A stretch of DNA of 64,000 nt from Parathielavia appendiculata. Taxonomy: Eukaryota; Ascomycota; Sordariomycetes; Sordariales; Chaetomiaceae. The position numbers and the translations under genes were made by a program. The stretch spans positions 795,064 through 859,063 of the forward strand of contig NW_026944222.1 in the NCBI RefSeq assembly GCF_033297405.1. Direction: 5' to 3'. The notes under the pieces are model-generated. The model saw nothing but the letters and a program-made list of their open reading frames with translations. It had not been told where the DNA came from and searched no databases. Shown in pieces: positions 29,915-40,876 of this stretch. Numbering within the stretch: the first letter of the stretch is position 1; each line of letters starts with the position of its first letter.

Positions 29915-30790
29915 ATGGCGGATATCGGTTTCCCACAGAACCAGTTGACTAACATCCTCAATGTTTTGGTTTCTATTGACCGCCGCCTCTGCCGTATCGA
30001 GGCTACCCTGAAAATCCCCAACTTCAACAGCCCAACTCAAACCGTCCCCAGTCCTTCGGCAACCTCTCCCGCCAACCCCGCGGCAAGACCTCCCCAGGCG
30101 GGGCAGCTCCCACCAGCTCACCCAACTCAGCAGCGCCAGCTCCAGCAGCTCTCTCAGCCACATCAACCACCCTCCCAGCCCGCTGTGCTCCCCAGCAACA
30201 GCCCCACCACCTTCACACCCCTAGAGCCGCCCCCAGAAGGCTACACTATCAGCTCGCGCGCCAGCATGCAAGAGGAGCTAGACCAGTGGACGCTGCCGCG
30301 CGGGTACAGCATGCGCATCGCGGGGGCCAAGGTGACGGGCAAGCGCAAGGTGCGGTGGGTGTGTTTCCGGGGCGGCGAGGCGCGGATCCACCACCGGCAG
30401 CCCGTGGACGAGTCGGTGGTGCTGCAGGCGCGAGCCCAGGGGCGGCGCAAGCCGACGACGGACCGCGCGAGCAAAAAGTGCGGCTGTCCATTCCGGTTTG
30501 AGGTCGTCGAGACGGCTCGGGACAGCGACGTGTGGGTGCTGCACTACCCTAACGAGGAGCACAAGGTGCACAATCACGGTCCCTCAGACACGACGAGTGA
30601 CCCTCGCGCGAGGAAGTTGCCGGGGTATATGCTGGTTGAGGTGGATGGATGGTTGATGGAGGGGTGGTTGGTGAGTAAGATCCAGCAAGAGCTTCGCGCG
30701 AGGGGATTTACGAATGTGTTGAATACGGATCTGTATAACCGAAAGAGACTGCTCAAGAAGGATGGTGGGCAGGCGGGCATGGCTGAGTGA
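29915..30790 (+). CDS. FAR1-type zinc-binding DNA-binding protein (domesticated MULE-like N-terminus)
   Basis: Single exon, 291 residues. The N-terminal heptad-like helix (LTNILNVLVSIDRRLCRIEA) may form a coiled coil. Residues 40-110 are Pro/Gln-rich and disordered. The DNA-binding domain is RGYSMRIAGAKVTGKRKVRW, then ASKKCGCPFRFEVVE and WVLHYPNEEHKVHNHGPSD. The Cys-x-Cys...His-x-His pattern is that of FAR1/WRKY-GCM1 zinc domains, known from Mutator-like transposases and from transcription factors derived from them. A short helical end (LVSKIQQELRARGFTNVL) resembles the start of the linker that precedes a MULE transposase domain, but no DDE domain follows. It may therefore be a domesticated regulator or a truncated transposase. 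Confidence 0.8.
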   Translation: MADIGFPQNQLTNILNVLVSIDRRLCRIEATLKIPNFNSPTQTVPSPSATSPANPAARPPQAGQLPPAHPTQQRQLQQLSQPHQPPSQPAVLPSNSPTTFTPLEPPPEGYTISSRASMQEELDQWTLPRGYSMRIAGAKVTGKRKVRWVCFRGGEARIHHRQPVDESVVLQARAQGRRKPTTDRASKKCGCPFRFEVVETARDSDVWVLHYPNEEHKVHNHGPSDTTSDPRARKLPGYMLVEVDGWLMEGWLVSKIQQELRARGFTNVLNTDLYNRKRLLKKDGGQAGMAE

Positions 30791-31310
30791 GAGTGAGGGC
30801 TGAAGGTTTGGCTTACATCTTGCATTGAAGCGTGGAGGTTCTCCTAGGAGGGGTGTTGATACAAGACTCATGACGCACTGTGGCTCCGGGAAGGACGTGA
30901 CACGGATGACGGGCGTGGCTCAGGGATGACGGGCGTGACTCAGAAAGTACTTGTCATGATCCCCCCTGCGGTAAAGGCAACTAGCGGCTATGGAAGGCAA
31001 CGGTACTGGGAAATCAAGGCACAGAAGCGAGGTAAGTACCCAGACTATGACGCATGGCATGACTACTAACGGTATATCACTTGAGTGACACCTTTGGAGC
31101 TAGCTAACATGATCATCATCTGATCATATCAACGCCCTAACTATCCGTAATACTGCACACCACTGCCAACATGATAACATCAACCCGCATCGCTCTATAC
31201 ATTGGATCATTCCCGGTATCAGCGGCGAATCTGACTCACAGTCCGGGGTTTCAGGACGCAGCCTGCACCAGAAATGCTCAACGCTCAGCTTCACGGGCAC
31301 TCCTCCGGTC
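30791..31310. other. Intergenic with a short tandem duplication
   Basis: Near 30905-30943 a unit of about 20 bp (ggatgacgggcgtggctcag) occurs twice in tandem with one difference. No gene is supported. Confidence 0.45.
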
Positions 31311-32212
31311 TTATTCTACATTGGTTCCCAGTCCCTGGTTGCTTCCCCCAGTGTATTCACAAGCCCCCAGTCCAATCGCCGGGCTACATGTGCGCTTTCC
31401 ATTACTCGCTCCGAGACAAAATCCAAAGAACGTCTGATATGTCTCCTCCCACGATGTCGAGTAATCCTGCATGAATAACGCAACTTCACTTGGATGTGCG
31501 AGGCCCATCATGCCATAGCTTTTGTTTCTCTGATAAGACGAATGCCTGTGCCGCATTGCATGCACAACATCCAGCAGTGTACTCTGGTTGTGGCCCGAAC
31601 TTAACTCGGGACTCCCAAGTAGCAGGCTGATTCCGTCTGTACCATTGATTGTTGACGGCGACAGACTGCTCCAGGAGTTTCCAACGAGGACGGAAATCAA
31701 TTTCTCTGAGACGACTGCGGTATGCCTGCCAAGCCGGAGAAATTTCGAGAAGCTTGATTCTTGCAAGGCAGCACTGCGCGTCGGCTGCCTACCACTCCAT
31801 CGATAGGTCACTGACCTGCATCCTGATGTGACGGCTGAGCGCGGCTTCCTGGACAACCCAGATCCGACTGGGATACGAACGTTGCAAGATGTCCTGAAGG
31901 CCTTGGATTGTCTCGTTATCCGGCATGCGCTCCCAAGGCGACTTCTCATCAAAGGTATCATGGCCCGCCAAGTATGAAGATCTCAAAGCCTGTAGCCGAG
32001 TAAAGGGTGGTTTCGCCCAACCAGAGAAGCACTGTGCCGGCGCCGGCATAGATTTGGCCATTAGTTTGAGCTGGCGTAATTTCTCGTCCGTGTCCTCTTG
32101 GTTAATGCAGACCGCGTCTGCCCATACCGTTGTCGTGCTGGTCTCGAAGCGAAGTCTACGGAGTGAAGCATCGAGATTTTGGCCAATGACGAACTGGTAA
32201 CCTTCTAGCGAC
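31311..32212 (-). pseudogene. HET-domain gene, decayed
   Basis: Minus-strand text in two frames is clearly HET-derived: VWADAVCINQEDTDEKLRQL, then SYPSRIWVVQEAALSRHIRM, and further on LLDVVHAMRHRHSSYQRNKS, YGMMGLAHPSEVALFM and DYSTSWEETYQTFFGF. A TAG follows SDLSMEW (near 31791), and the reading frame changes between about 31600 and 31790. The 5' part of the HET domain (the LSYTWG block) is missing and is replaced by the LINE region that begins near 32215. No functional product is expected. Confidence 0.75.
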
Positions 32213-32214
32213 AG

Positions 32215-34880
32215 TGGGTGACTTCAACTGGGCTTGCCCCACGGATATGACAAGGCTATGTAAGTTTCCCGGCTTGTTCCAGGTCGATCTCTATCAGATC
32301 GGCGATCAGGTGACATTGTAGGCGGCTGGGGCGAGCTTGAGCAGTCTGGACGCCAAGATCATCCCACTGAAGAAGCCTGGGAAAAGCAACTATACACTGG
32401 CCAAAGCCTGGAGCCCTATCTCGCTACTCTCCACGCTTGGCAAGATACTGGAGGCAGTCGTTGCGGAACGCCTGTCCTACGCGGCAGAGACATTTGGCTT
32501 GCTACCTGCGAACCACTTTGAAGCTGTCACGGGCAGGCGCAACTGACCACTGCGTAACACCCTCAAAAGAGGGACCGTGGTTCGAACTGTCAAGTCGAAC
32601 CAGGAGTTGCGCACACTCACACTGTCACGACCCGTGACAGGAGCTAGGAAAAGACGGTCCACTGAGCAGGCTCTCCTCCAGCTCCAAGAACAAATCTATA
32701 AAGCATAGAGAGCCAGAAAAGTGCTCAGCCTGATCAGCTTCGATGTAAAGGGTGCATATAATGGGGTCCTCAAGGATAGACTGCTCCAGAGGCTTAGGGC
32801 AAGAGGTATACCAGAGGCTCTGGTTAGGTGGACTGATGCCTTTTACTCTCGGCGCACAGCAACCATCGTGGTAAACGGGTTCACGTCTGAACGGCAAGAG
32901 TTGCCCCAAGCGCGTTTGCCACAAGGATCACTGCTATCCCCGATATTGTTCCTCTTCTGCAATGCAGACCTGGTACAGCATAAAATCAATACGAATGGAG
33001 GCTCAATTGCTTTTATTGACGACTATACGGCCTGGGTTGTAGGCCCAACAGCAGAGGCGAACCGCTCAGGCATCCAAGCCATTATAGACAGGGCCCTAGA
33101 TTGGGAAAGACGAAGCGGCGCCCAGTTCGAGAGCGAAAAGACGGCCATCGTACACTTCACAAGGAACAAGGAGCGATCCTCCGAAACGCCGTTCATAGTC
33201 GGAGGGGACACGATCAAACCAAAGAAGAGCGCAAAGATCCTAGGGGTAACAATGGACTGCGAACTCCGCTATAAGCAGCACATTACCAAGACGGTAACCA
33301 AAGGTCTCACAGCCGCCTCTAGCCCTAAGGAGGCTGAAGATGCTTTCCCCGCGAACAGCAAGACAACTTTTTGTAGCGACAGTGGCTCCCGTCATGGACT
33401 ATACGGCCGGCGTCTGGATGCACGCGTGTGGGGAAAAGGCGCTAAGCTGGCTAAACAGAGCGCAGAAGATCGGTGCCCTAGCATTCATAGGAGCCTTTCG
33501 GACCATGGCTACGGCTGTAGCAGAAGTCGAAGCGAGCATTCTCCCTATACGAGAACGACATACCCGGGCGGCAGCCAGACTATGGATCAACATTCAGACA
33601 TTGCCTGGGACTCATCCCCTAGCTTGGAAGAAAATCCGGACAACAGCGCGATTCGTCTTCCCGCTTCAGGAGATTGCCCGTGAGGTAAAAGGGATAAAAA
33701 CCGAACAGATGGAAACAATCCAGGAATACGCCGTCGCTCCCTGGGCACCTCGCCTGCAGCCGACGATTGAAGCTGACCGAAAAAAGGCGACCGAGATGGC
33801 CAACGGAGCTATGGGCATAGTGATTGCATCCAGCTCATCCGTGAAGAAAGGCATTGTCGGTGTTGGTGGTATCGCACGAGAACTCTCTTCAACAGGACTA
33901 GAGACCCTAATAAGATTTGCTGTAACCCTTGGCATAAGGGAGGAGCAGAACCCATATACAGCAGAACTAGCAGCCATCGTAATGGCCCTGGAGAAGATTC
34001 CGGCCAGCGTCCGCCATAGGCACATCACCATTGTCACCAGGAACCAGTCAGCGCTAGCAGCAATTAGGCAACCGCGACAACAATCCGGCCAAGGCACTAT
34101 ACGGCAAATTTACAAGTTGGCTAGACTGCACCAAGAAAGAGGGAACTCGGTCAACTTCCTGTGGATTCCAGCGGAAGCCAACTTTGCGTTGGAATTAGAG
34201 GCCAAGGCGGCAGCGTAAAGGACAACAAGGCAAGGGCAGATATCTAACCTCCAAATGCCCTAAGCCAAGTCCACTGCAACCAGACTGGCATTGGCCAGAC
34301 AGCGACAGGGGAGAGTTCTACCGGAAGGCGTAGGCAAATTCTCAAAGACTCTGGACGTGGCACTACCTGGCAAGCACACTCGCGATCTCTACGACAAGTT
34401 AAAACGAAGAGAGGCTCGCATCTTGGCACAACTCCGAACCGGAATGGCGAGGCTGAACGGCTTTCTAAGCAGATTCGGAGCGGTGGAGTCAGACCTTTGT
34501 CCCTGCGGCCGAGCGAGGGAAACAGTGGAACATTTTCTGCTACGTTGCGTGAGATTGGCAGCTTTGAGGGGAGACATGTTGCAATGCACAGTGGCAAGGC
34601 AAGGGAGCCTCTCATTCTACCTGGGAGGGAAAGCACCATCGGATTCAAAGATGTGGTCGCCAGACATGAAAGCAGTCCGGGCAACGATCAAGTACGCAAC
34701 GGCGACAGGGAGATTGGATCTTGACGAGGAAGGACGGAGATTGGATCATTTACAGTAGGGGAACTCTACTAACACCACACAGCCTCAGCCAGCAGATCCC
34801 GCTTTAGCTGCTAAAGATGGGACGCTGAACACTTGGAGAACGCAGCCTCCAAGTCGATCTGCTGAAACCCAAGTCAAGAG
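32215..34880 (+). mobile_element. Tad1-like LINE retrotransposon, 5'-truncated and degenerate
   Basis: Domains in order: reverse transcriptase (KIIPLKKPGKSNYTLAKAWS, VLSLISFDVKGAYNGVL, LPQGSLLSPILFLFCNADLV, catalytic FIDDYTAW in place of the common YADD), an RNase H-like region (NPYTAELAAIVMALEKIPAS, HITIVTRNQSALAA), and a terminal zinc knuckle (LCPCGRARETVEHFLLRC). Frames break near 32545, 32707 (a TAG), 33320 and 34220. The endonuclease and ORF1 are not recognisable, so the 5' end near 32215 is only approximate. The 3' end (gaacacttgga...) resembles the tails of the LINE pieces at 58.7 and 60.8 kb. The first frame break is caused by the 115-bp element at 32525-32639. The copy cannot be autonomous. 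Confidence 0.85.
32525..32639. mobile_element. Structured miniature element, copy B (115 bp), nested in the LINE
   Basis: Begins TGTCACGGG and ends CCCGTGACA, a perfect 9-bp inverted terminal repeat (10 bp with the next C/G pair). Flanks are GAAGC (32520-32524) and GGAGC (32640-32644), a 5-bp target duplication with one G/A difference. Removing the element and one flank restores the conserved LINE text NHFGARKRRS, which confirms the borders. Internal stems: GCGCAACT with AGTTGCGC, CCCTC (32560-32564) with GAGGG (32569-32573), and TGGTTCGA with TCGAACCA (near 32578-32603). The loop word TGACCACT is shared with copy A. It carries no open frame of note. Confidence 0.8.
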
Positions 34881-35137
34881 GCAATAGTTAGTGGCGTGAG
34901 ACAGGGGAAACGAGTAGAGGGCTTGTACGAGTTGATGACCGAACGTCGACGAATTGGATGTACTGTAATTAGCGTGCCAAGGCCCTTTAGTCCTGCTCCT
35001 TCGTCTCGGCTGACTAACCGGGGTGCGGCTGCGCTGGGTTTCGAGGTAGTCTTTGGAAGGAGGAGGGGGAGGTGACAAACAGTTGCGGCTGACGCCAGCA
35101 CCAGCATGATTGAGGCCCTTGAAGGACCTTTCTTTCC
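34881..35137. other. Short intergenic stretch between the LINE end and the cytochrome-b5 pseudogene
   Basis: No motif recognised apart from an A/G-rich patch near 35050-35075. Confidence 0.3.
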
Positions 35138-35735
35138 TAAGATCCTTCAAAGAGCGACTTCGAGCTCTGTGGGGCCCGCACCCGTCCTCGCAATGTCTTC
35201 CGTTTCGACGGGCCCGTACCCTCCGCAGCGCTCTCACCCAGAGTATCGGACTGCCTCTTGGAGCCCGCAACCATTTGACCTCGAAGTCGGCCCTTGGATT
35301 TGGGCGTTTTCTTATTTTGAGCTAGAGTACATGCGGCGGTCAGTAAACTTGTACTTCATCTTGCCTGATCTCCGGGCCGACCGGTGACTCATGGACTCAC
35401 CTGATGCTTCTTGAACAAGTTGGCCGATGATGAAGCTCTTGTGTCGAGAGCGCAGCAGGTCAGCGAGCTTGGCATCCCGGACCTCCTTGCCTAGCCAGGG
35501 ACGAAGCATCGCCTCCAACTCCTGGCCGCCAAACATCACCATGGCTGCCGCGATAACTGTCAGCATCACTGGCTGACAAATACAACTCAACCTGAACTTA
35601 CTGGTCACATCATAGATCATCTGCCTCAGCGTCCCAAGCTCCTCACCGGGCTCAGCAACTGAGACCCAGACGCGCCAGCTTTTATCTCTTGGGCCAGGCT
35701 TCTGTCGCCGCTCCGCCCTGCTCGGGATATGGTGA

Positions 35736-36845
35736 CAGGGTTCTGCATCTATCCACTTCTACCCACGCGACCCTTGAAGTAGATAGAATAGATGGATTAG
35801 TCAGCTGGACTGAGATAGAGTTGATAGAATAGAGAGCTATTCTATCAACTTAGATACTATTCACGTAGATTGTTCATGCTTAGCGGATGAAAGATGTTCC
35901 GATAACAGGACGCTCACGACTGCTGAACATTTCTACCTAGCCACAAGTCGGTCACCTCATGCTATGCCACCTTCAATTTGAAGCAATATCTCGTCCTCAA
36001 GCGCCTTAATGCCTGCCTCTCGAAGGGCGATTCCGTCATAATCATCCGTCAATCCGGCTTTCACCCACGATCTAATCGTCTGGGCGGCAGAGATCACGTC
36101 AGTCCTGAGCCGCGTCCGTCGTGTCGTTACCATGCAGCCAGCAGCGGAAAATATTNNNNNNNNNNNNNNNNNNNNNNNNNNNNNNNNNNNNNNNNNNNNN
36201 NNNNNNNNNNNNNNNNNNNNNNNNNNNNNNNNNNNNNNNNNNNNNNNNNNNNNNNNNNNNNNNNNNNNNNNNNNNNNNNNNNNNNNNNNNNNNNNNNNNN
36301 NNNNNNNNNNNNNNNNNNNNNNNNNNNNNNNNNNNNNNNNNNNNNNNNNNNNNNNNNNNNNNNNNNNNNNNNNNNNNNNNNNNNNNNNNNNNNNNNNNNN
36401 NNNNNNNNNNNNNNNNNNNNNNNNNNNNNNNNNNNNNNNNNNNNNNNNNNNNNNNNNNNNNNNNNNNNNNNNNNNNNNNNNNNNNNNNNNNNNNNNNNNN
36501 NNNNNNNNNNNNNNNNNNNNNNNNNNNNNNNNNNNNNNNNNNNNNNNNNNNNNNNNNNNNNNNNNNNNNNNNNNNNNNNNNNNNNNNNNNNNNNNNNNNN
36601 NNNNNNNNNNNNNNNNNNNNNNNNNNNNNNNNNNNNNNNNNNNNNNNNNNNNNNNNNNNNNNNNNNNNNNNNNNNNNNNNNNNNNNNNNNNNNNNNNNNN
36701 NNNNNNNNNNNNNNNNNNNNNNNNNNNNNNNNNNNNNNNNNNNNNNNNNNGCTTGGCAACAGTCAGCATAGAGTGGATTGAAAGCACTGCTTTCTATCCA
36801 CTAGTAGATTCGAAATCTACTTAGGTAGATAGATGCAGAACCCTG
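35736..36845. mobile_element. hAT-type DNA transposon (probably nonautonomous), interior unsequenced
   Basis: The left end CAGGGTTCTGCATCTATCCA at 35736 is mirrored by the right end near 36826-36845, whose reverse complement is CAGGGTTCTGCATCTATCTA. Both sides carry the 8-bp duplication TATGGTGA (35728-35735 and 36846-36853). CAGGG ends with 8-bp duplications are the hAT hallmark. Subterminal repeats of tagatagaat/attctatc lie at 35780-35860. The element is 1110 bp in this assembly, including a 595-bp N gap. The sequenced part shows no transposase motif. It sits inside the coding sequence of the cytochrome-b5-like gene. Confidence 0.9.
36156..36750. other. Assembly gap (595 N)
   Basis: All bases are N. 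Long open frames that cross it are artefacts. It lies inside the hAT element, so a repeat-caused assembly break is the simplest explanation. Confidence 0.99.
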
Positions 36846-39412
36846 TATGGTGATGGTTTTGCAGCTCAGACGCTGCGATCCGTCTGATTCCGCGAGTCCG
36901 CTTCGCGGTAACAAGGTCGTCCCTGGCCAAGAGCTGGCGAAGCGCCTCTGGTGCGGCCTCGTCCTTCAGCGCCTCAGTCGCGTCGGTGCCGGCGTAGGGC
37001 AGCAGGGCGTTGAAAACTCTTTACTGTCGTCGCGGGTGACTGGTTTCATTGTTAGCAGGGGTATTGGTTCTGGAGGAACACGTATTTCGCTAAGGGATAC
37101 TAACGATTGTAGATATCGTAGGCCCGGTCCAGGAGGACAACCTCGTCGTGCTTGATGTCGTTCTGCCTGTGATCGAGCATGTCGTGGACGATCCACCCTA
37201 CCCTGAGATGCTCGTGCTTTTCCAGCGTGAGTCGCCAGTCAGAGTGGAATTGCTCAAATTCCATGCTAGGGTCGCGGCCTGCGTATTGACGGAGTATCTC
37301 TGAACCGCCGGGGTGGGACTCAAGGTAGCCTGGCGGGAGTCAACAAAGCACAAACCGGCCAAATGTTGCTTCAGTACTCACGCCCGAGATCGAGAACCAC
37401 GCCACCAACGGCACAGTACATGCCGATTTCTGGGTAAATGTATCTTCCCAGTTCTCGCAGAGTGAATGGTCGATCCCCTGGCGGGAGACCGGCTGCCTGC
37501 TTGAGAAAGCCGCATTTGTACAGGGCTAAACGTCTGAGAAGGTTGGGGACATCGGCGGCGTCTAAGGCTTCTGCTTGGGGTTTTTTCCCCGGTAGCCACC
37601 GCGATGAGGGCATCCCATTCAGCCTCCGAGCGGAAATGGAAGTCTGCTCTCAGTCAACTTCATGTGGAAAGAATCAGCGGGCAAACTCATTAACTCACTG
37701 GTGATGTCGTAGACAAGGCTCCCAATGACACACCACAGTTCGCGGCCATCCTGTCCGTCATGCTCAGAGACTACCTCTGGACGCTTCCAAGTCAAGAGCT
37801 TGCCAAGCGGCTTCTGGCTCTTGGCTTTCAGAGCTTCCACAATCCGCTCCGAGACGATCTGGCGACCGACCTCCGTCATCTCAAAGAACGTTTCGACGTC
37901 TATACCAGGGTCGTTCCGCAAGATACCTAGGACATGGTTAGCCAGGGAGCCTTCTATGATAGACGACGGGAAACTCACGGCTGACGTCAAAGACATCATA
38001 CCCTCCTTGGTCATCAGGCAACAAAGCCCAATTTGTCCCGGTCCGGGTAATCGACTTCTTCGCCCCAACTTCGGACACGGTGACGTACTTCGTCCTCGGC
38101 GACCAAGCCGGATCCTTTAACAGATCCTTATTCCGGCGAACAATCTGCGCCCTATGCGCATGGCCCTGTGCCTGGGCAGCAGAGCTACCCAGCGCAACCT
38201 CATGCCACGGCACATAATTCCCCGCGTGATCTGTCGTGACCAGACTCGTCACTATACTCAGGGAACGCAAACCTCCAATTCATCCAGTCCTCTTCGTCCT
38301 TTTCAAAAGCATCCTGCTGGAACAGCGACGCTAACTCCCTCTCCAACGCGTCCGCCAACGGCCGCGAAACCGGTTCCACGCTCTCCCAGCGCTGCTTCTC
38401 GTCCAGCGCCCGCTCCAACAGCCACTGCCGATTCCCCAGATACTTCACCACCTCCCCATTCTCATTCCGCTCTACAACATGACCATCAAAATGCCTCGGC
38501 CCCAGCATATAAACCGGTTTCGGCTTAGGATACACCTCCCTCTTCTCCACAAAACGCCATCGCCCGTTCCCCGCCTCTTCGGCCGCCTGGCTTGGGAACC
38601 ACGTATTCTCAACCGTCCGCGAGAAGGGATACGGCAAGCCGACGCCCTCCCGCCGACCAGGCAGCACGGCCTGCATCATGAACGCGAGCACGATGAACAC
38701 CCAGTCGCGCGGGGGGAAGGGTGCGTCGATCCCTTGCCGCATATGGTGCAGCCACAACCAGTAGTACATGCCGCTCTGGGCCAGGTGGCCCTCGTTCTCG
38801 GCGAGCTGGGCCGCGGCTTCGGTCAGGCGGCGGGCGGGGTGCGCCGCGGCGGTGAAGCGGTCTACGATGGCGCGGGCGGCCGTGTTGGAGTAGGGTGTGT
38901 GGAGCCAGCGCCGGTGGGCCGGGCCGTACCATGGTCGGAGGCGGGACCAGAGGGCGCGGCGGGCTTGGAAGTCGGCGAGGGAGCTGGTGATTTCGTTGGT
39001 GATGCTGGCGTCGGTGGCGTGGATGGTGTTGAGGGGTGTGTTTGGGAGGAGACGGGCACGGCGCTGCTCCGTGTAGAAGCCGCGGTAGACATTTTCGCAG
39101 GAAAAGAGGCGCGGGGGGTGGAAGGCGGCGAGGCCATAGCGTCGGACTTGGGTGCTGTAAAAGGACTCGAGGAGGATCGAGGATAACCAGGCAGCAGGGA
39201 TAGCAGAGGTTGTGCTGACTTTGCCGAGCCATAGGACAGGCTGATTATTGACCGAGGTGAGCGAATCAATGGATGGACGGCCACTCCCTCATGCTCAGGC
39301 CGTACTTGTAACCGCTTTTGCCAAAAGTGTCAGCCAAGGGGGCTTCGAGGAACTCGGTGCCGAAGAAGCTCTTGATGCCGGAGCAGCCAATTTCTCTGTC
39401 CCTGGTTCGGCG

Positions 39413-40876
39413 TTAGTAAGGGTCCTGCTGGGCTTCTTCGAGGTGCCAACGGAGGGGACTAGGTAAACGCTGGGAAATTCCAGGAGCACCATGACCAACC
39501 CGTTTCAAGTGAGATGGGAGTTCCAGAGCCCATGAAGCAATGACAGGGATAAGGGCAATATACCACTCTTCGTCGTAGTACTAGCAGATGAGGTCAGTTT
39601 GTGGACTCCGATACGAAGGAGATAGAAGCAATTTGATATACTTACAGGCTCAGGAGGGATATCAATTTCATGAATGTGCCTCGAGAGGTTGATGGCATGC
39701 TATGTAGGGCATTAGCATCGTGAATATTTCGGCGGGATACTGACTCAAGGATGACAAGTGCCTTACTATTAACTCGTGCAGCAGCTAAATGCAGGGTTAG
39801 CAAATTTTACTGGGTACCGAAAAACAAGGTACAGCTTACCGTCACAGCGAGCGACCACTTGGCATGACAGCGTTCTGACAAGGTTGTCTTCGGGTCCAAT
39901 AGACTCGGAGAGGTTTCACATGAATGTACGTCGTCATGAATGGCGCCGGTCTCTCAGCAGGGGGTGTGTCCTCCTTGGGCTCAACCCCACCGTCCCACTC
40001 CCTGGCGGTGCGGCCATACTGGTCTGTCTCATTGGCGGAGTCGTGAATATGGTAGAAATCATCGATAAACGTCCAAATCAGGAGCGGCGCCACCTTCTCC
40101 GCGACATACTTGAGCACCCTCTCGCCGTCGCAATGGTTGTGCCTGCTTGGAACCCTGTACGGCTTCCTGTTGGGCCCCAGCGGGTCCGGATAGCTGTGGA
40201 AGTCCCCAGGGGCTGGCTCTGCCTCCATCCATTCGGTCCTGGTCTCCCAACAGAGGTTGTTTAACCAGGAACCTGTGACCATGTGGCGGAACCAGCGGTT
40301 CGCAAGCTCAATCGGCTCCCGTAGTTCCTTCCACACCGCCGGGACATCGACGCTCCAGACATCCGTGGCTGTGATGCCCGGCACAGCATGGCGAGTGAAC
40401 TTGCCGTCGACAATGGGCACGCGGAAATCATACCACTTGGTCTTCCGAAAGGCCGGGTGCCAGCTGCTCTCGTCCACTTGAGTACCCAGCCCATTGTAGT
40501 CCAGTAAACGTGGCGTGATTGAGTCCGACTGACGATGGCCCCCTGGCCATCCATTGACAAGGCGTTCATTGAGCACGGCGAGCTCCCAGGTCGTCAGGCC
40601 GCCGTTCATGCTCTGCTGGGCGTCCTCAGTCGCGAACAGCATGTCGAGCTCGTAGTCCGAGGGCTTTGCAAAAGGCGCCAGGTTTCTGAAGTACTCATTG
40701 TCTTCAGCGTAGAAGATTGGGTGCAGGTCGGGGATGCGCGGTGCAAGTCCAAAGTGGGCGAGGGGCTCCCTTGGGTTGTTGAGCACCGAGCGCGCATGGC
40801 CGCCGAATTTACAGAGCCACGGTGATGACTGCCGGCTATCCCAAGAGGGGATGTTCGAGGGGAGTTGGTTGCTCAT
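39413..40876 (-). CDS. Hypothetical protein, multi-exon, possibly frameshifted
   Basis: The main exon (40876 to about 39900) reads MSNQLPSNIPSWDSRQSSPW, FATEDAQQSMNGGLTTWELA, then WFRHMVTGSWLNNLCWETRT and WTFIDDFYHIHDSANETDQY. Further exons follow with plausible GTAAG donors: GPEDNLVRTLSCQVVARCD, LLHELI, HAINLSRHIHEIDIPPEP and YYDEEWYIALIPVIASWALE, ending at a TAA at 39415-39413. The join after PFMTTYIH requires a change of frame with no convincing intron, so either a lesion or a missed junction is present. I do not recognise the family. It lies directly beyond the 5' end of the cytochrome-b5 pseudogene on the same strand. Confidence 0.5.

Larger units (their letters stand above)
35138..39289 (-). 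pseudogene. Large cytochrome-b5-like repeat protein, broken by a hAT insertion and frameshifts
   Basis: On the minus strand one gene can be followed from about 39289 to a TAG at 35140-35138. The N-terminal part reads VNNQPVLWLGKVSTTSAIPA, SCENVYRGFYTEQRRARLLP and MYYWLWLHHMRQGIDAPFPP, with a hydrophobic WVFIVLAFMMQAVLPG. Later come cytochrome-b5-like units: GRELWCVIGSLVYDIT, GMYCAVGGVVLDLG joined to YLESHPGGSEILRQYAGRD (HPGG is the b5 heme-ligand signature, near 37306-37317), and SWRVWVSV...QMIYDVT. The tail is basic (KRKTLRGRVRAPQSSKS). Lesions: frame change near 38240, a homopolymer frameshift near 37585, a lost base near 37015, and the hAT insertion at 35736-36845. Several introns have good GTGAGT donors, so the gene was real. 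The family function is unknown to me. Confidence 0.7.

Noticed and set aside
32580..32605. tRNA B-box-like word GGTTCGAAC as evidence for a tRNA or tRNA-derived SINE
   Set aside because: It is part of a perfect hairpin in the small element; no A box or cloverleaf with a 7-bp acceptor stem fits, and copy A lacks the full B-box word.
32337..34758. An intact, active LINE
   Set aside because: Stops and frameshifts are present in the RT and after the RNase H, and there is no recognisable endonuclease or ORF1.
35957..36824. Long open frames in all directions across 36 kb
   Set aside because: They consist almost wholly of N; they are artefacts of the assembly gap.
38479..39186. 235-codon plus-strand frame, Gly/Val-rich
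   Set aside because: It is the antisense of the GC-rich cytochrome-b5 pseudogene exon, without any motif.
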